Source of the DNA: an uncultured Bacilli bacterium
GTDB taxonomy: Bacteria; Bacillota_I; Bacilli_A; RF39; UBA660
NCBI GenBank assembly: GCA_947628895.1
Contig: CANRBS010000006.1
Location: forward strand, 1 to 41,137
Reading direction: 5' to 3'
Length of the DNA: 41,137 bases
Made by a program: the position numbers and the translations under genes. Under the pieces are notes generated by a model. The model made no database searches. It saw nothing but the letters and a program-made list of their open reading frames with translations, and had not been told where the DNA came from. Shown in pieces: positions 1 through 7,351 of this stretch; positions within the stretch are counted from its first letter, which is position 1, and every line of letters starts with the position of its first letter.

Positions 1-28
1 TTCCTTTATCTTTTGTTTGGCTATTTTA

Positions 29-57
29 ATTATACCACCTTTTTATTTATCAGTCAT
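29..57 (-). promoter_or_regulatory. Leftward extended -10 promoter for a gene left of the window
   Basis: On the minus strand ATGACT (57-52) is followed by a 17-base spacer and TATAAT (34-29), with TG one base upstream of the -10 (extended -10). An AGGAA-like ribosome site reads leftward at the window edge. The gene it serves lies outside the window. Confidence 0.55.
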
Positions 58-86
58 TATGTTTAACACAACCTTTATAAAAAAGC

Positions 87-115
87 TTTAATATTATATT
101 AATTAATGTTATAGT
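87..115 (+). promoter_or_regulatory. Probable promoter of the first gene
   Basis: TTTAAT (87-92), 17-base spacer, TATAGT (110-115) with a TG extension at 107-108. The -35 is weak. Predicted transcript start is about 122, some 23 bases before the start codon. Confidence 0.4.
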
Positions 116-144
116 AATAATATAAATATTTAAAAGGAGTGTAT

Positions 145-1260
145 ATGAATAAAAAATCAAAATTATTAATATTATTTGCTACATTAATTTTATTATTAGT
201 AGTTGGAATTATTGTAGTAAGTAAAACAAATTTATTTAGGAAAAAAGCAACAAAATTAGAACCTACAGAAGGTATTACAGTTGTACCAACAATGAATGAT
301 AAAATAACTACAGATAGTAATTGGTGTGGAACATTTCAATTAGTTTGGAATGATATGAAAAATGAACTTGTAAAGCAAGCCGTAGTATTTAATCCTCAAT
401 TAGAAATGGTAGAAAACTTAAACAAAGAAGATTTTAATGAATCAATGATTTCAGAAGATTACTATTATAAAATTTATGGATTAAAAACATTAGCTTTAAA
501 AGAAGAAATAGAAAATGGAATAAAGGAAAAATTTAATCAAACTAGTGATATATTAGATAGCTTTAGTTGGGATGAAGAAGACTTAGATAATCCTAATAAT
601 ATGGATAGTAGAAGATATTTCTTTTATACAATGTTATATAGAAATTTTGAATTTTTAAAGGAATTTGATAAATTAGATAATGATAAATTTGGAAATAAAT
701 ATAAAGATGTAAAATATTTTGGAATAGATAAAAGTACTAAAAATTCTGTAGGAAATCAAATTAAAGTTTTATATTACAATTCTAAAAATGATTTTGCTAT
801 ATTAATAAATACTAAAACTGATGATGAAGTTATATTCTATAAAAATCCTATAGGAAATAATTTTAATGAAATATATGAAAATATGCTTGAAGAAACAAAT
901 AAATATGAAGGCGATATATTCTTTAATGATATAGATGAATTTAAAGCACCAAATTTAACATTTAATGAAATAAGAGAATATACAGAATTAGCTGGTAAAG
1001 AATTTACTACAGCTGATAATAGTAAAGCAAAAATAGAAAAAGCAATGCAAAGTATAAATTTTAGTTTAGATGAAACAGGTGGAGAAATAAAAAGTGAAGG
1101 TGGAATTGATATATCTTATGAAAGTTCTGAAAAACCAGAAAAAGAAATTAAACCAAGATACTTTTATGTAGATGATACATTTGCAATATTCTTAAGAGAA
1201 AAAGGAAAAGAAGAACCATATTTTGCAGGAAGAATAGATGATATAACAAAATATCAATAA
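145..1260 (+). CDS. Membrane-anchored extracytoplasmic protein of unknown function
   Basis: A 371-residue protein with one N-terminal membrane helix (about residues 6-26, after a Lys-rich start) and a large, acidic, hydrophilic remainder, so it is probably anchored in the membrane with its body outside the cell. No Cys lipobox is seen at the end of the helix. I do not recognise a family. The in-frame GTG at 139 lies inside the AAGGAG ribosome site (134-139), so ATG 145 is the better start. It is followed at once by a strong terminator and is probably monocistronic. Function unknown. Confidence 0.8.
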   Translation: MNKKSKLLILFATLILLLVVGIIVVSKTNLFRKKATKLEPTEGITVVPTMNDKITTDSNWCGTFQLVWNDMKNELVKQAVVFNPQLEMVENLNKEDFNESMISEDYYYKIYGLKTLALKEEIENGIKEKFNQTSDILDSFSWDEEDLDNPNNMDSRRYFFYTMLYRNFEFLKEFDKLDNDKFGNKYKDVKYFGIDKSTKNSVGNQIKVLYYNSKNDFAILINTKTDDEVIFYKNPIGNNFNEIYENMLEETNKYEGDIFFNDIDEFKAPNLTFNEIREYTELAGKEFTTADNSKAKIEKAMQSINFSLDETGGEIKSEGGIDISYESSEKPEKEIKPRYFYVDDTFAIFLREKGKEEPYFAGRIDDITKYQ

Positions 1261-1279
1261 AATAAATAGTTATTATAAT

Positions 1280-1312
1280 ACCTTGAAATATTCAAGGTGT
1301 TTTATTTTTTTT
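1280..1312 (+). terminator. Rho-independent terminator
   Basis: Perfect 8-bp stem ACCTTGAA (1280-1287)/TTCAAGGT (1291-1298) with a 3-base loop, followed by a T-rich tract. It closes the first gene. Confidence 0.85.
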
Positions 1313-1378
1313 AAAAAATTTTCAAAAAAAGAAGTGTTTTGCCTCACTTATGGCTAATTATATAGTAGAGGAGGTAAA

Positions 1379-2539
1379 ATGAAAAATATTTTAAAAATTA
1401 TATTATCTTTAATTATGTTTGCTTGTTTTATTAAAGTTTCCGCTTATGAACTAACCTATAGTGAGTGGTCAAGTGAATATCCAGAAGGTGTAAATAAAAA
1501 ATTAATTGAAAGTGAAGAGAGGTATTTATGGTATAAAGACACTATAGTAAATATTGAATATTTAAAAAAAGAAGATATTAAAGATAAAGAAGTAGATTAT
1601 AATGATTTTATATTAACTACTGAAAGTGAAGAATCTTTGATTGAACCAGAACACTTTATTGATAGAGTAATTAATAAAAAAGTTGGGAATACTACATATA
1701 CTGAAGATGATATTTATAGTTTTTCAATTGATAATATTAATTTTAAAGATAAAGTTTTAATATCAGAAATAGAAGTTACTAATAATAACCAAAAATTAGA
1801 ATTAATTGTTGATGATAAATTTTCTAGTTTAATAAATAATATTTATGATGATTATATAGAAAGTAAAGAAAATATTAATATTAAATTTAAAAGTAAACAA
1901 AATGTTAACAATTTATTAGTTAAACTTTATTATAAATGTGATTGTAAAAATGACAATACATTTACTTTTAATTATTTATCTAATGATGAATATTCAATAT
2001 ATAATAATACTTTTAAAGTAGAAAATTGTATTATGGAAATTAAACCAACTTCATTAAATCCAAATTTACTTAAAAGTCAGACATTTTACACTTATATTGA
2101 TAAACTTTATAAAACATATGATATTGATAGACAAGTAACAGAAGAATATTATAAAGAATATAATGATCAAAGTTATTCTAAATTAGAATCATCTAAAAAA
2201 ACATTTTATAGATATATAACTAATGATATAGTAATTTTAGATGCTGATGAAAATATAGTTACAAATCCAGATGAATATTGTAAAAAACAATATTGTCAAT
2301 TAGTTGAAAATAAAATTGAAGTAGAAGAACCTAAAATACCGGAAGAGCCTAAAATACCAGAAGAGATAAAAGAAGTACCTAAAAAAGTAAATAATCCTAA
2401 AACAATAGATAATATTTATTACTATTTTATATTATTATTTTTATCATTGTTAATAATTTGTTTAATACTTATTATAAATAAAAAGAAAATTAAAAAGATA
2501 AAATTAAATAATAAATCTAGTTTTGTCGAATCAATTTAA
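1379..2539 (+). CDS. Secreted surface protein with a sortase-like NPKTID tail
   Basis: A 386-residue protein. It starts with a signal peptide ending in VSA (about residue 22), followed by a long extracellular part rich in Asp, Asn, Lys and Tyr. Near the C-terminus come two EPKIPE repeats, the motif NPKTID (residues 339-344), one hydrophobic helix and a positively charged tail (KKKIKKIK). This order (Pro-rich spacer, NPKTx, helix, positive tail) is that of sortase substrates of the NPxT class. The tail after the helix is about 20 residues, longer than usual, so simple membrane anchoring is also possible. The AGGAGG ribosome site at 1369-1374 sets the start. The extracellular part matches no family I recognise. 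Confidence 0.8.
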   Translation: MKNILKIILSLIMFACFIKVSAYELTYSEWSSEYPEGVNKKLIESEERYLWYKDTIVNIEYLKKEDIKDKEVDYNDFILTTESEESLIEPEHFIDRVINKKVGNTTYTEDDIYSFSIDNINFKDKVLISEIEVTNNNQKLELIVDDKFSSLINNIYDDYIESKENINIKFKSKQNVNNLLVKLYYKCDCKNDNTFTFNYLSNDEYSIYNNTFKVENCIMEIKPTSLNPNLLKSQTFYTYIDKLYKTYDIDRQVTEEYYKEYNDQSYSKLESSKKTFYRYITNDIVILDADENIVTNPDEYCKKQYCQLVENKIEVEEPKIPEEPKIPEEIKEVPKKVNNPKTIDNIYYYFILLFLSLLIICLILIINKKKIKKIKLNNKSSFVESI

Positions 2540-2563
2540 AACTATATAAAAATATAGTATTAT
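2535..2563 (+). promoter_or_regulatory. Possible promoter giving a leaderless STAS mRNA
   Basis: TTTAAA (2535-2540), 17-base spacer, TATTAT (2558-2563). The predicted start point falls at about 2569-2570, on the ATG itself, and no ribosome site precedes that ATG. In a genome this A+T-rich such matches can arise by chance. Confidence 0.35.
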
Positions 2564-2569
2564 GTACTT

Positions 2570-2911
2570 ATGAAAACAGATATAGACTATAAAAAAGATA
2601 TACTTTATATTAAAGTAAATGGAGTACTTGTAGGTAATAAAGTAGAAAAATTTGAAACTGAAGTAATACCAATAATACTAGGACTTTCCGCAAAATTCGT
2701 AACTATTAATCTAAAAGCCGTAGATTTAATAGATAGAAGAGGTATTAATTCATTAATTAAAGTATCTAATGTAGTAAATAGATTTAAAGGAAAAGTAGTT
2801 TTATGTGAACTTAATAATTATTTAAAAGATAATTTTAAGCATAGTGATGTATTTGATTATTGTTATAAATCAAAAAATGAAAAATCAAGTATAGGAGTGT
2901 TTAAATTATGA
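2570..2911 (+). CDS. STAS-domain protein, anti-sigma-antagonist fold, phospho-Ser lost
   Basis: A 113-residue single STAS domain of SpoIIAA/RsbV type by length, by alternating strands and helices, and by the core motif. Members normally carry D-S-S-G, where the second Ser is phosphorylated by the partner anti-sigma kinase. Here residues 55-58 read D-R-R-G, so this protein cannot be switched in the usual way. The stop overlaps the start of the sigma factor gene (ATGA, 2908-2911), so the two are translationally coupled. No SpoIIAB/RsbW-type kinase lies between them, where it sits in the classic operon. It may act constitutively or with a kinase encoded elsewhere. No Shine-Dalgarno precedes the ATG. 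Confidence 0.82.
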   Translation: MKTDIDYKKDILYIKVNGVLVGNKVEKFETEVIPIILGLSAKFVTINLKAVDLIDRRGINSLIKVSNVVNRFKGKVVLCELNNYLKDNFKHSDVFDYCYKSKNEKSSIGVFKL

Positions 2912-3555
2912 CTAACTTATTAAATCAAAGAATTAAAGAAACAGAAGGACTTATATATAAACTAGCTAATAGTTATAAAAACTATTCTAATTTAGAAGAT
3001 TTATTTCAAGCAGGATGTATTGGTGTAATTAAAGCAGATAAACTATATGATGAAAATAAATCTAATTGTAAATTTTCTACTTATGCATTTAATTCTATAA
3101 AAGGTGAAATGATTGATTTCTTAAGAAAAGATAAAAATATTATAGTAAGTGATGAAATATATAATATTTATAAAAAATATGTTAAAGTAAAAGAAATGTT
3201 ATATACTAAATATGAAAGAGAAGCTACATTTAATGAAGTATGTAATTTTATGGAAATAGATGAAAAAACAATGTTAAATATAATAGAAAGTATATCTTTT
3301 GCTAAAAGTATAAATGAAGATGAAACAATATATAATAACTTTAGTTTTGATGATAGAAATGAAATAGATGATGAAATACTTTTAAAAAGTGAAATAGAAT
3401 CGTTAGATACCACTTCACAAGAATTAATAAATTATAGATACTATCAAGGATTATCACAAATGGAAACAGCAGAAGCTATGGGACTTTCACAAGCAAAAGT
3501 ATCAAGACAAGAAAAACTAATATTAAGTAGAATTAAAGATAATATAGCAAACTAA
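2908..3555 (+). CDS. Sigma-70 family factor, SigF/SigB-like
   Basis: A 215-residue sigma factor. Region 2 lies at about residues 8-75 (EDLFQAGCIGVIKA followed by FSTYAFNSIKGEMIDFLR), a degenerate region 3 at about 85-130, and region 4 with its helix-turn-helix at about 165-212 (GLSQMETAEAMGLSQAKVSR). Size and the STAS partner gene resemble SigF/SigB-type alternative factors rather than the housekeeping sigma. Translation is coupled to the STAS gene by ATGA overlap. The regulon is unknown. The nearby genes for exported proteins are possible targets, but I see no shared promoter motif. Confidence 0.88.
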   Translation: MTNLLNQRIKETEGLIYKLANSYKNYSNLEDLFQAGCIGVIKADKLYDENKSNCKFSTYAFNSIKGEMIDFLRKDKNIIVSDEIYNIYKKYVKVKEMLYTKYEREATFNEVCNFMEIDEKTMLNIIESISFAKSINEDETIYNNFSFDDRNEIDDEILLKSEIESLDTTSQELINYRYYQGLSQMETAEAMGLSQAKVSRQEKLILSRIKDNIAN

Positions 3556-3582
3556 AACACAAAATTTATTTGTGTTTTTTAA
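3554..3582. terminator. Bidirectional terminator between convergent genes
   Basis: Ten-bp stem AAAACACAAA (3554-3563)/TTTGTGTTTT (3569-3578) with a 5-base loop, T-rich on both strands. It serves the sigma factor gene (+) and the minus-strand gene whose stop codon (3568-3566) lies in the loop. Confidence 0.75.
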
Positions 3583-4174
3583 GTGATACAATATATCCAA
3601 TAACACCAAGTATTACCCCAATAGCAACAATATAATAAATATATTTTCTTCTATCAATATTTATAACATTATCATCTTTAATAACAAAATTATTTATAAA
3701 AGAATATTCATCTTCATTTATTTCATTATCACTACTATAAATAATAGTAATAATATAATTATTAGTAGTAAATACATTACCAATTTGATATATATCATAA
3801 CCAGTTGCATCTTTAGTAGGATAATATAAATTATATCTTAAAATAGTTTTATCATTTAAATTAACTTTCTCAATATTAGTAACATCTACATTCACTTTAT
3901 ATTCTTCTAAATTAGAATTTAAATTATTTTTTAAATATTCTTTTTGTTTTTCAATATCTTCATTAGTATAAGTAGCTATATCATATTTAAGAGTATTATT
4001 ATTTGAAATAGTAATAGCAATATATTTATTATCTTTAGTCCATTTATAAACATTATCTTCTGTTTGTTCTTCTTTAAAATCATCAGGAATATCTATTTTA
4101 AAATAATCATTTTCGTAAGCTTTAATATTAGTAATTGATAATATTAATAGTAGTATTATAAATATTTTTTTCAT
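3566..4174 (-). CDS. Exported protein with C-terminal membrane anchor, unknown
   Basis: A 202-residue protein with a signal peptide (cleavage likely after IKA, about residue 19), an extracytoplasmic domain and a C-terminal helix followed by SLKKHK. It would be tethered by its C-terminus with the domain outside. The compact alpha/beta pattern (DYFKIDIPDDF near the start, later IYQIGNVFTTNNYIITIIYS) is like small extracellular PsbP/DcrB-type domains, but I cannot assign it firmly. The ATG at 4186 overlaps the GAGGTG ribosome site, so ATG 4174 (MKKIFI) is the better start. A minus-strand TATAAT at 4197-4192 may be its -10, back to back with the next gene's promoter. Confidence 0.75.
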   Translation of the reverse strand: MKKIFIILLLILSITNIKAYENDYFKIDIPDDFKEEQTEDNVYKWTKDNKYIAITISNNNTLKYDIATYTNEDIEKQKEYLKNNLNSNLEEYKVNVDVTNIEKVNLNDKTILRYNLYYPTKDATGYDIYQIGNVFTTNNYIITIIYSSDNEINEDEYSFINNFVIKDDNVINIDRRKYIYYIVAIGVILGVIGYIVSLKKHK

Positions 4175-4225
4175 TAAACACCTCATAAGATATTATAAAA
4201 CAATTGTGATAATTTTAAAAGATAG

Positions 4226-4254
4226 TTTACATTTCATAAAATAAATAATATAAT
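4226..4254 (+). promoter_or_regulatory. SigA-type promoter
   Basis: TTTACA (4226-4231), 17-base spacer, TATAAT (4249-4254). Predicted start about 4261, some 32 bases before the ATG at 4293. Confidence 0.75.
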
Positions 4255-4292
4255 AAAATTACTATTTTGTTAAATAGTAGAAAGCAGTAAAT

Positions 4293-4988
4293 ATGAAAAA
4301 AGTATTAAAAATAATATTAATTTTAGTTGTTATATTTATTATTTTAGCAGCAGGTAGTTACATTGATTATTATGTTGCTAAAACTAAAAATACTAATCCT
4401 AAAATGGCAATCAAAAAAGAAATAAATAGTGATTTAATAGTTTATAATGGTATGTTTTACAAAATGTGGTATTGTAAAGTTAACAAAGTATATACAATTG
4501 GTAGTTATGGAGATAAAGATGCAATATGTAATAAGAATTATGAATATACAGATGGATATTATACAAATGCTTCAGGAATAAAAATATCTAAAAAAGATTT
4601 ACAATTACTTACAAATACTGGAATTTATACAGGTGAAATGATTGAAAATATGAGTAGTGATACTCAAGTTGAGAATGCAATACATGTAGCTGAGGATTAT
4701 GAGAGTACAAAATATAAAACAGTAAATCAAATAGATGATTATAAAATAGTAGTTTTCCAAAAATTTAAAGAAGATAGTAATGGTAATTATAAATGGATAT
4801 ATGATGAAAATGATACTAGTAAATATTATTGTCTTTCTAAAAATAAAAATATTTTAAGTAAAGCTAAATATGATGGAGTTGAATGTGGAGAATTTGAACA
4901 AATAAAAATGGATGATAAATGGTGTGAAAACTATAAAAATTCAACTCTTGTTTATGAAGATGATATTGAAAAGTTGTGTGAAGAGTAG
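4293..4988 (+). CDS. Membrane-anchored Cys-containing extracellular protein, unknown
   Basis: A 231-residue protein with an N-terminal membrane helix (about residues 5-24) and an extracytoplasmic part with several Cys residues (WYCKV, AICNK, YYCLS, VECGE, KWCEN, KLCEE), an even-looking set that could form disulfides. No family recognised. It has its own promoter. Its last codons form the left arm of the terminator at 4981, and that same 3' end is repeated near 6450 (see repeats). Confidence 0.72.
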   Translation: MKKVLKIILILVVIFIILAAGSYIDYYVAKTKNTNPKMAIKKEINSDLIVYNGMFYKMWYCKVNKVYTIGSYGDKDAICNKNYEYTDGYYTNASGIKISKKDLQLLTNTGIYTGEMIENMSSDTQVENAIHVAEDYESTKYKTVNQIDDYKIVVFQKFKEDSNGNYKWIYDENDTSKYYCLSKNKNILSKAKYDGVECGEFEQIKMDDKWCENYKNSTLVYEDDIEKLCEE

Positions 4989-5008
4989 TGATACTCTTTT
5001 TATTTGTA
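4969..5008 (+). repeat. Left copy of direct repeat flanking the DUF4143 cassette
   Basis: The 3' end of the preceding gene plus its terminator (starting AAAAGTTGTGTGAAGAGTAG) is repeated almost exactly at 6450-6490 with one substitution and one inserted G over the first ~32 bases. The two copies bracket the iterated sites and ATPase gene. Confidence 0.75.
4981..5003 (+). terminator. Rho-independent terminator
   Basis: Stem AAGAGTA (4981-4987)/TACTCTT (4992-4998) with loop GTGA and a T-rich tail. The TAG stop of the upstream gene is inside it. Confidence 0.7.
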
Positions 5009-5029
5009 TTTAATTTAAATAAAAAAGTA

Positions 5030-5106
5030 ACCGAATAAAAATTTAAAAAATGACCGAATAGAATTATAAAAAATGACCGAATACATTTTTAAAAAACGAC
5101 CGAATA
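5030..5106 (+). repeat. Four 23-bp iterated sites (ACCGAATA) upstream of the ATPase
   Basis: The core ACCGAATA occurs at 5030, 5053, 5076 and 5099, exactly 23 bases apart. Copies 2-4 are preceded by an A-tract and TGACC or CGACC. The last copy ends 4 bases before the -35 box at 5110. The helically phased spacing (about two turns) suggests binding sites for a repressor or for the ATPase itself. There are no unique spacers, so it is not a CRISPR array. Confidence 0.85.
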
Positions 5107-5109
5107 TAG

Positions 5110-5138
5110 TTGACAAATTTGCATTAATTTTATATAAT
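5110..5138 (+). promoter_or_regulatory. Perfect consensus SigA promoter of the ATPase
   Basis: TTGACA (5110-5115), 17-base spacer, TATAAT (5133-5138). A perfect consensus directly behind the iterated sites suggests strong transcription held down by a regulator. Confidence 0.85.
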
Positions 5139-5163
5139 TTCTTTATAGTGGAGGTCTTTGAAT

Positions 5164-6441
5164 ATGGAAATTAAAAATTATAAAAAAAGACTTGTTGATG
5201 AGAAAATAGAAGAGTATTTAAAATTATTTGGTGCTGTATGTATTGAAGGTCCAAAATATTGTGGTAAAACTTGGGCAGGTAGGTACCATGCTAACAGTGA
5301 AACACTACTTCATACAACAACAGGTGAATCTTCTAATGAAGTAGAATTAGCTAAGATATCACCTAAAATAATTTTAGAGGGAAAAAAACCAAAATTAATT
5401 GATGAATGGCAAGAAGCCACTAATTTATGGGATGAAATTAGAACTGATGTTGATAAAACAGGTTTAAAAGGTCAATATATTTTAACAGGTTCTTCTACAC
5501 CAAATAGAAAAGGGATATCTCATAGTGGTGCTGGAAGATTTGGAAAAATTCATCTTCGTACTATGTCTTTATATGAATCTGGGGATTCAAGTGGGTTAAT
5601 ATCTTTACAAGATATTTGTAATGGAAAAGAAATTTCAAAGTCTACTGGGGAAGTTGATTTAAGACATTTAATGCATTTGGTTATTAGAGGTGGATTTCCG
5701 GGATGTATAAATTATACTTCTGATCAATCAAAAAAAGTAATAAATGAATATATAAATTTAATTATAGATGATGACTTATATCGTTTAGATGGAGTAAATA
5801 GAGATAAACACAAGATGAAATTGCTACTTAAATCATTAGCAAGAAATGAAAGTACAACAGTATCAAACAAGACATTAAAAAATGATATTAAAGAAAACGA
5901 TAACAAAGATATTGATGAAGATACTTTAACTAAGTATTTAAATGCATTAGATAAATTATTTTTATTAGATAATGATGAGCCTTTTGGAATTAATATTCGT
6001 TCATCTATAAAAGTAAAACAATCAGAAAAAAGACATTTTGCAGATCCATCTATTGCTTGTGCATTATTAGATGTATCAGAAGAAAAATTAATAAATGATT
6101 TAGAAACTTTTGGCTTCTTATTTGAAGCTATGGTAGAAAGAGATTTAAAGATATATGCTGATTCTTTTGAAGCAAAAAACTACCATTATCAAGATTATCA
6201 AAATAGAGAAATTGATCACATAATAGAATTGAAAAATGGAAATTGGTGTTGCTTTGAAATTAAACTTGGTGTAAATGAAATAGATAATGCAGCAAATAAT
6301 TTAATAAAAATACATGACTCTATAAAAAATGAAGGTGGTCGTGCACCTAGTATTTTATGTGTAATTTGTGGTATGTCAAATGCAGCTTATAGAAGACCTG
6401 ATGGTGTATATGTAGTACCAATAACAGCATTAAAAAATTAA
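5164..6441 (+). CDS. AAA+ family ATPase with DUF4143 C-terminal domain
   Basis: A 425-residue cytosolic P-loop ATPase. Walker A is G29-PKYCG-K35-T36, Walker B is KLIDEW with D80-E81, and a sensor-like YILTGSS follows. The C-terminal DUF4143 part (about 260-400) keeps a PD-(D/E)xK-like pattern: FEAMVERDL, REIDHI and CFEIKLG. Such proteins are widespread, often in several copies per genome, and their role is unsettled. ATG 5164 stands 8 bases after GGAGGT. The TTG at 5158 is too close to it. The gene is monocistronic, fronted by iterated sites, and lies between direct repeats, which suggests it moved in as a cassette. Confidence 0.9.
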   Translation: MEIKNYKKRLVDEKIEEYLKLFGAVCIEGPKYCGKTWAGRYHANSETLLHTTTGESSNEVELAKISPKIILEGKKPKLIDEWQEATNLWDEIRTDVDKTGLKGQYILTGSSTPNRKGISHSGAGRFGKIHLRTMSLYESGDSSGLISLQDICNGKEISKSTGEVDLRHLMHLVIRGGFPGCINYTSDQSKKVINEYINLIIDDDLYRLDGVNRDKHKMKLLLKSLARNESTTVSNKTLKNDIKENDNKDIDEDTLTKYLNALDKLFLLDNDEPFGINIRSSIKVKQSEKRHFADPSIACALLDVSEEKLINDLETFGFLFEAMVERDLKIYADSFEAKNYHYQDYQNREIDHIIELKNGNWCCFEIKLGVNEIDNAANNLIKIHDSIKNEGGRAPSILCVICGMSNAAYRRPDGVYVVPITALKN

Positions 6442-6449
6442 TAAATATA

Positions 6450-6490
6450 AAAAGTTATGTGAAGAGTAGGTGATACTCTTTTACTTTTGT
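6450..6490 (+). repeat. Right copy of direct repeat flanking the DUF4143 cassette
   Basis: Near-copy of 4969-5008, including a terminator-like hairpin (GAGTA/TACTC) with a T-rich tail. Here it serves as terminator of the ATPase gene. The cdsA promoter begins 10 bases later. Confidence 0.75.
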
Positions 6491-6499
6491 CATAATTTC

Positions 6500-6528
6500 T
6501 TGTTTAAAATCATATGTAGTGATATAAT
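6500..6528 (+). promoter_or_regulatory. Promoter of the cdsA-rseP operon
   Basis: TTGTTT (6500-6505), 17-base spacer, TATAAT (6523-6528). An AGGTGG ribosome site follows, before the ATG at 6544. Confidence 0.7.
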
Positions 6529-6543
6529 AAAAAAGGTGGTTAA

Positions 6544-7338
6544 ATGAAAAAAAGAGTTATAAGTGCAATTATTGCATTAATAATAATTATTCCATTAATT
6601 ATATTAGGAGGATATGCATATTATTTTGGTGTAGGGGTTTTAAGTATAATTGGATTTTATGAAATAGTAAGTGTGTATGAAAAAGAAAATAAAATACATC
6701 CATTTGTTAAAATACTTATATTTATATCATATCTTTGTATAGTTTTATCATCATGTAATAAAAGTCTTGACTTTAATATTGATTATAGATTATACATACT
6801 TAATTTATTTGTATGTTTATTACCACTAATTTTTGTAAAGAAAAAAAAGTATAGTGTTAATGATGCAGTATTTATGTTAGCAGTTACAACATTATTATCA
6901 ACAGCATTTAATTTTTTAATAATAATTAGAAATATGAATGTATTATATTTAATTTATGTTGTTTTAATAACAATAATGTCTGATACATTTGCACATTTTT
7001 TTGGAACTAAAATAGGTAAAATTAAATTGTGTCCAGCAGTTTCACCAAATAAAACAGTTGAAGGACTAATAGGCGGAGTATTCTTTGGAACATTCTTTGG
7101 AACTGTATTTTACTTAACGATTATTAATACTTATGCAACCGTATTTAATATAATTTTAGTATCTTTAGTTTTATCATTAATTTCTGCATGTGGTGATTTA
7201 GTATTTTCAGCAATTAAAAGAAATTTTGGTGTTAAAGATTATGGAAATATTATGCCAGGACATGGTGGAGTATTAGATAGACTAGATAGTATATTATTTG
7301 CAGTACTTGCATTTTCTTATTTAATATCATTTTTCTAG
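6544..7338 (+). CDS. cdsA: Phosphatidate cytidylyltransferase (CDP-diacylglycerol synthase)
   Basis: Makes CDP-diacylglycerol from CTP and phosphatidate, the entry point to phosphatidylglycerol and related lipids. It is an integral membrane protein of 264 residues, the usual length, with about eight hydrophobic helices. The family signature is intact near the C-terminus at residues 222-248: SAIKR, then KDYGNIMPGHGG and DRLD, with the metal-binding Asp residues. SPNKTVEG at 167-174 is also typical. The rseP gene follows 13 bases later, the same order as in many Bacillota. Confidence 0.95.
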   Translation: MKKRVISAIIALIIIIPLIILGGYAYYFGVGVLSIIGFYEIVSVYEKENKIHPFVKILIFISYLCIVLSSCNKSLDFNIDYRLYILNLFVCLLPLIFVKKKKYSVNDAVFMLAVTTLLSTAFNFLIIIRNMNVLYLIYVVLITIMSDTFAHFFGTKIGKIKLCPAVSPNKTVEGLIGGVFFGTFFGTVFYLTIINTYATVFNIILVSLVLSLISACGDLVFSAIKRNFGVKDYGNIMPGHGGVLDRLDSILFAVLAFSYLISFF

Positions 7339-7351
7339 GAGGATAATTTAA

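Noticed and set aside
3168-3413. Minus-strand open frame of 81 codons inside the sigma factor gene
   Set aside because: Antisense shadow of a clear sigma factor frame; Ser/Leu-rich composition of a reverse-read A/T-rich gene and no ribosome site.
5030-5106. Four short repeats considered as a CRISPR array
   Set aside because: Period is 23 bases with an 8-15 base conserved part, no unique spacers, no cas genes; better explained as phased binding sites.
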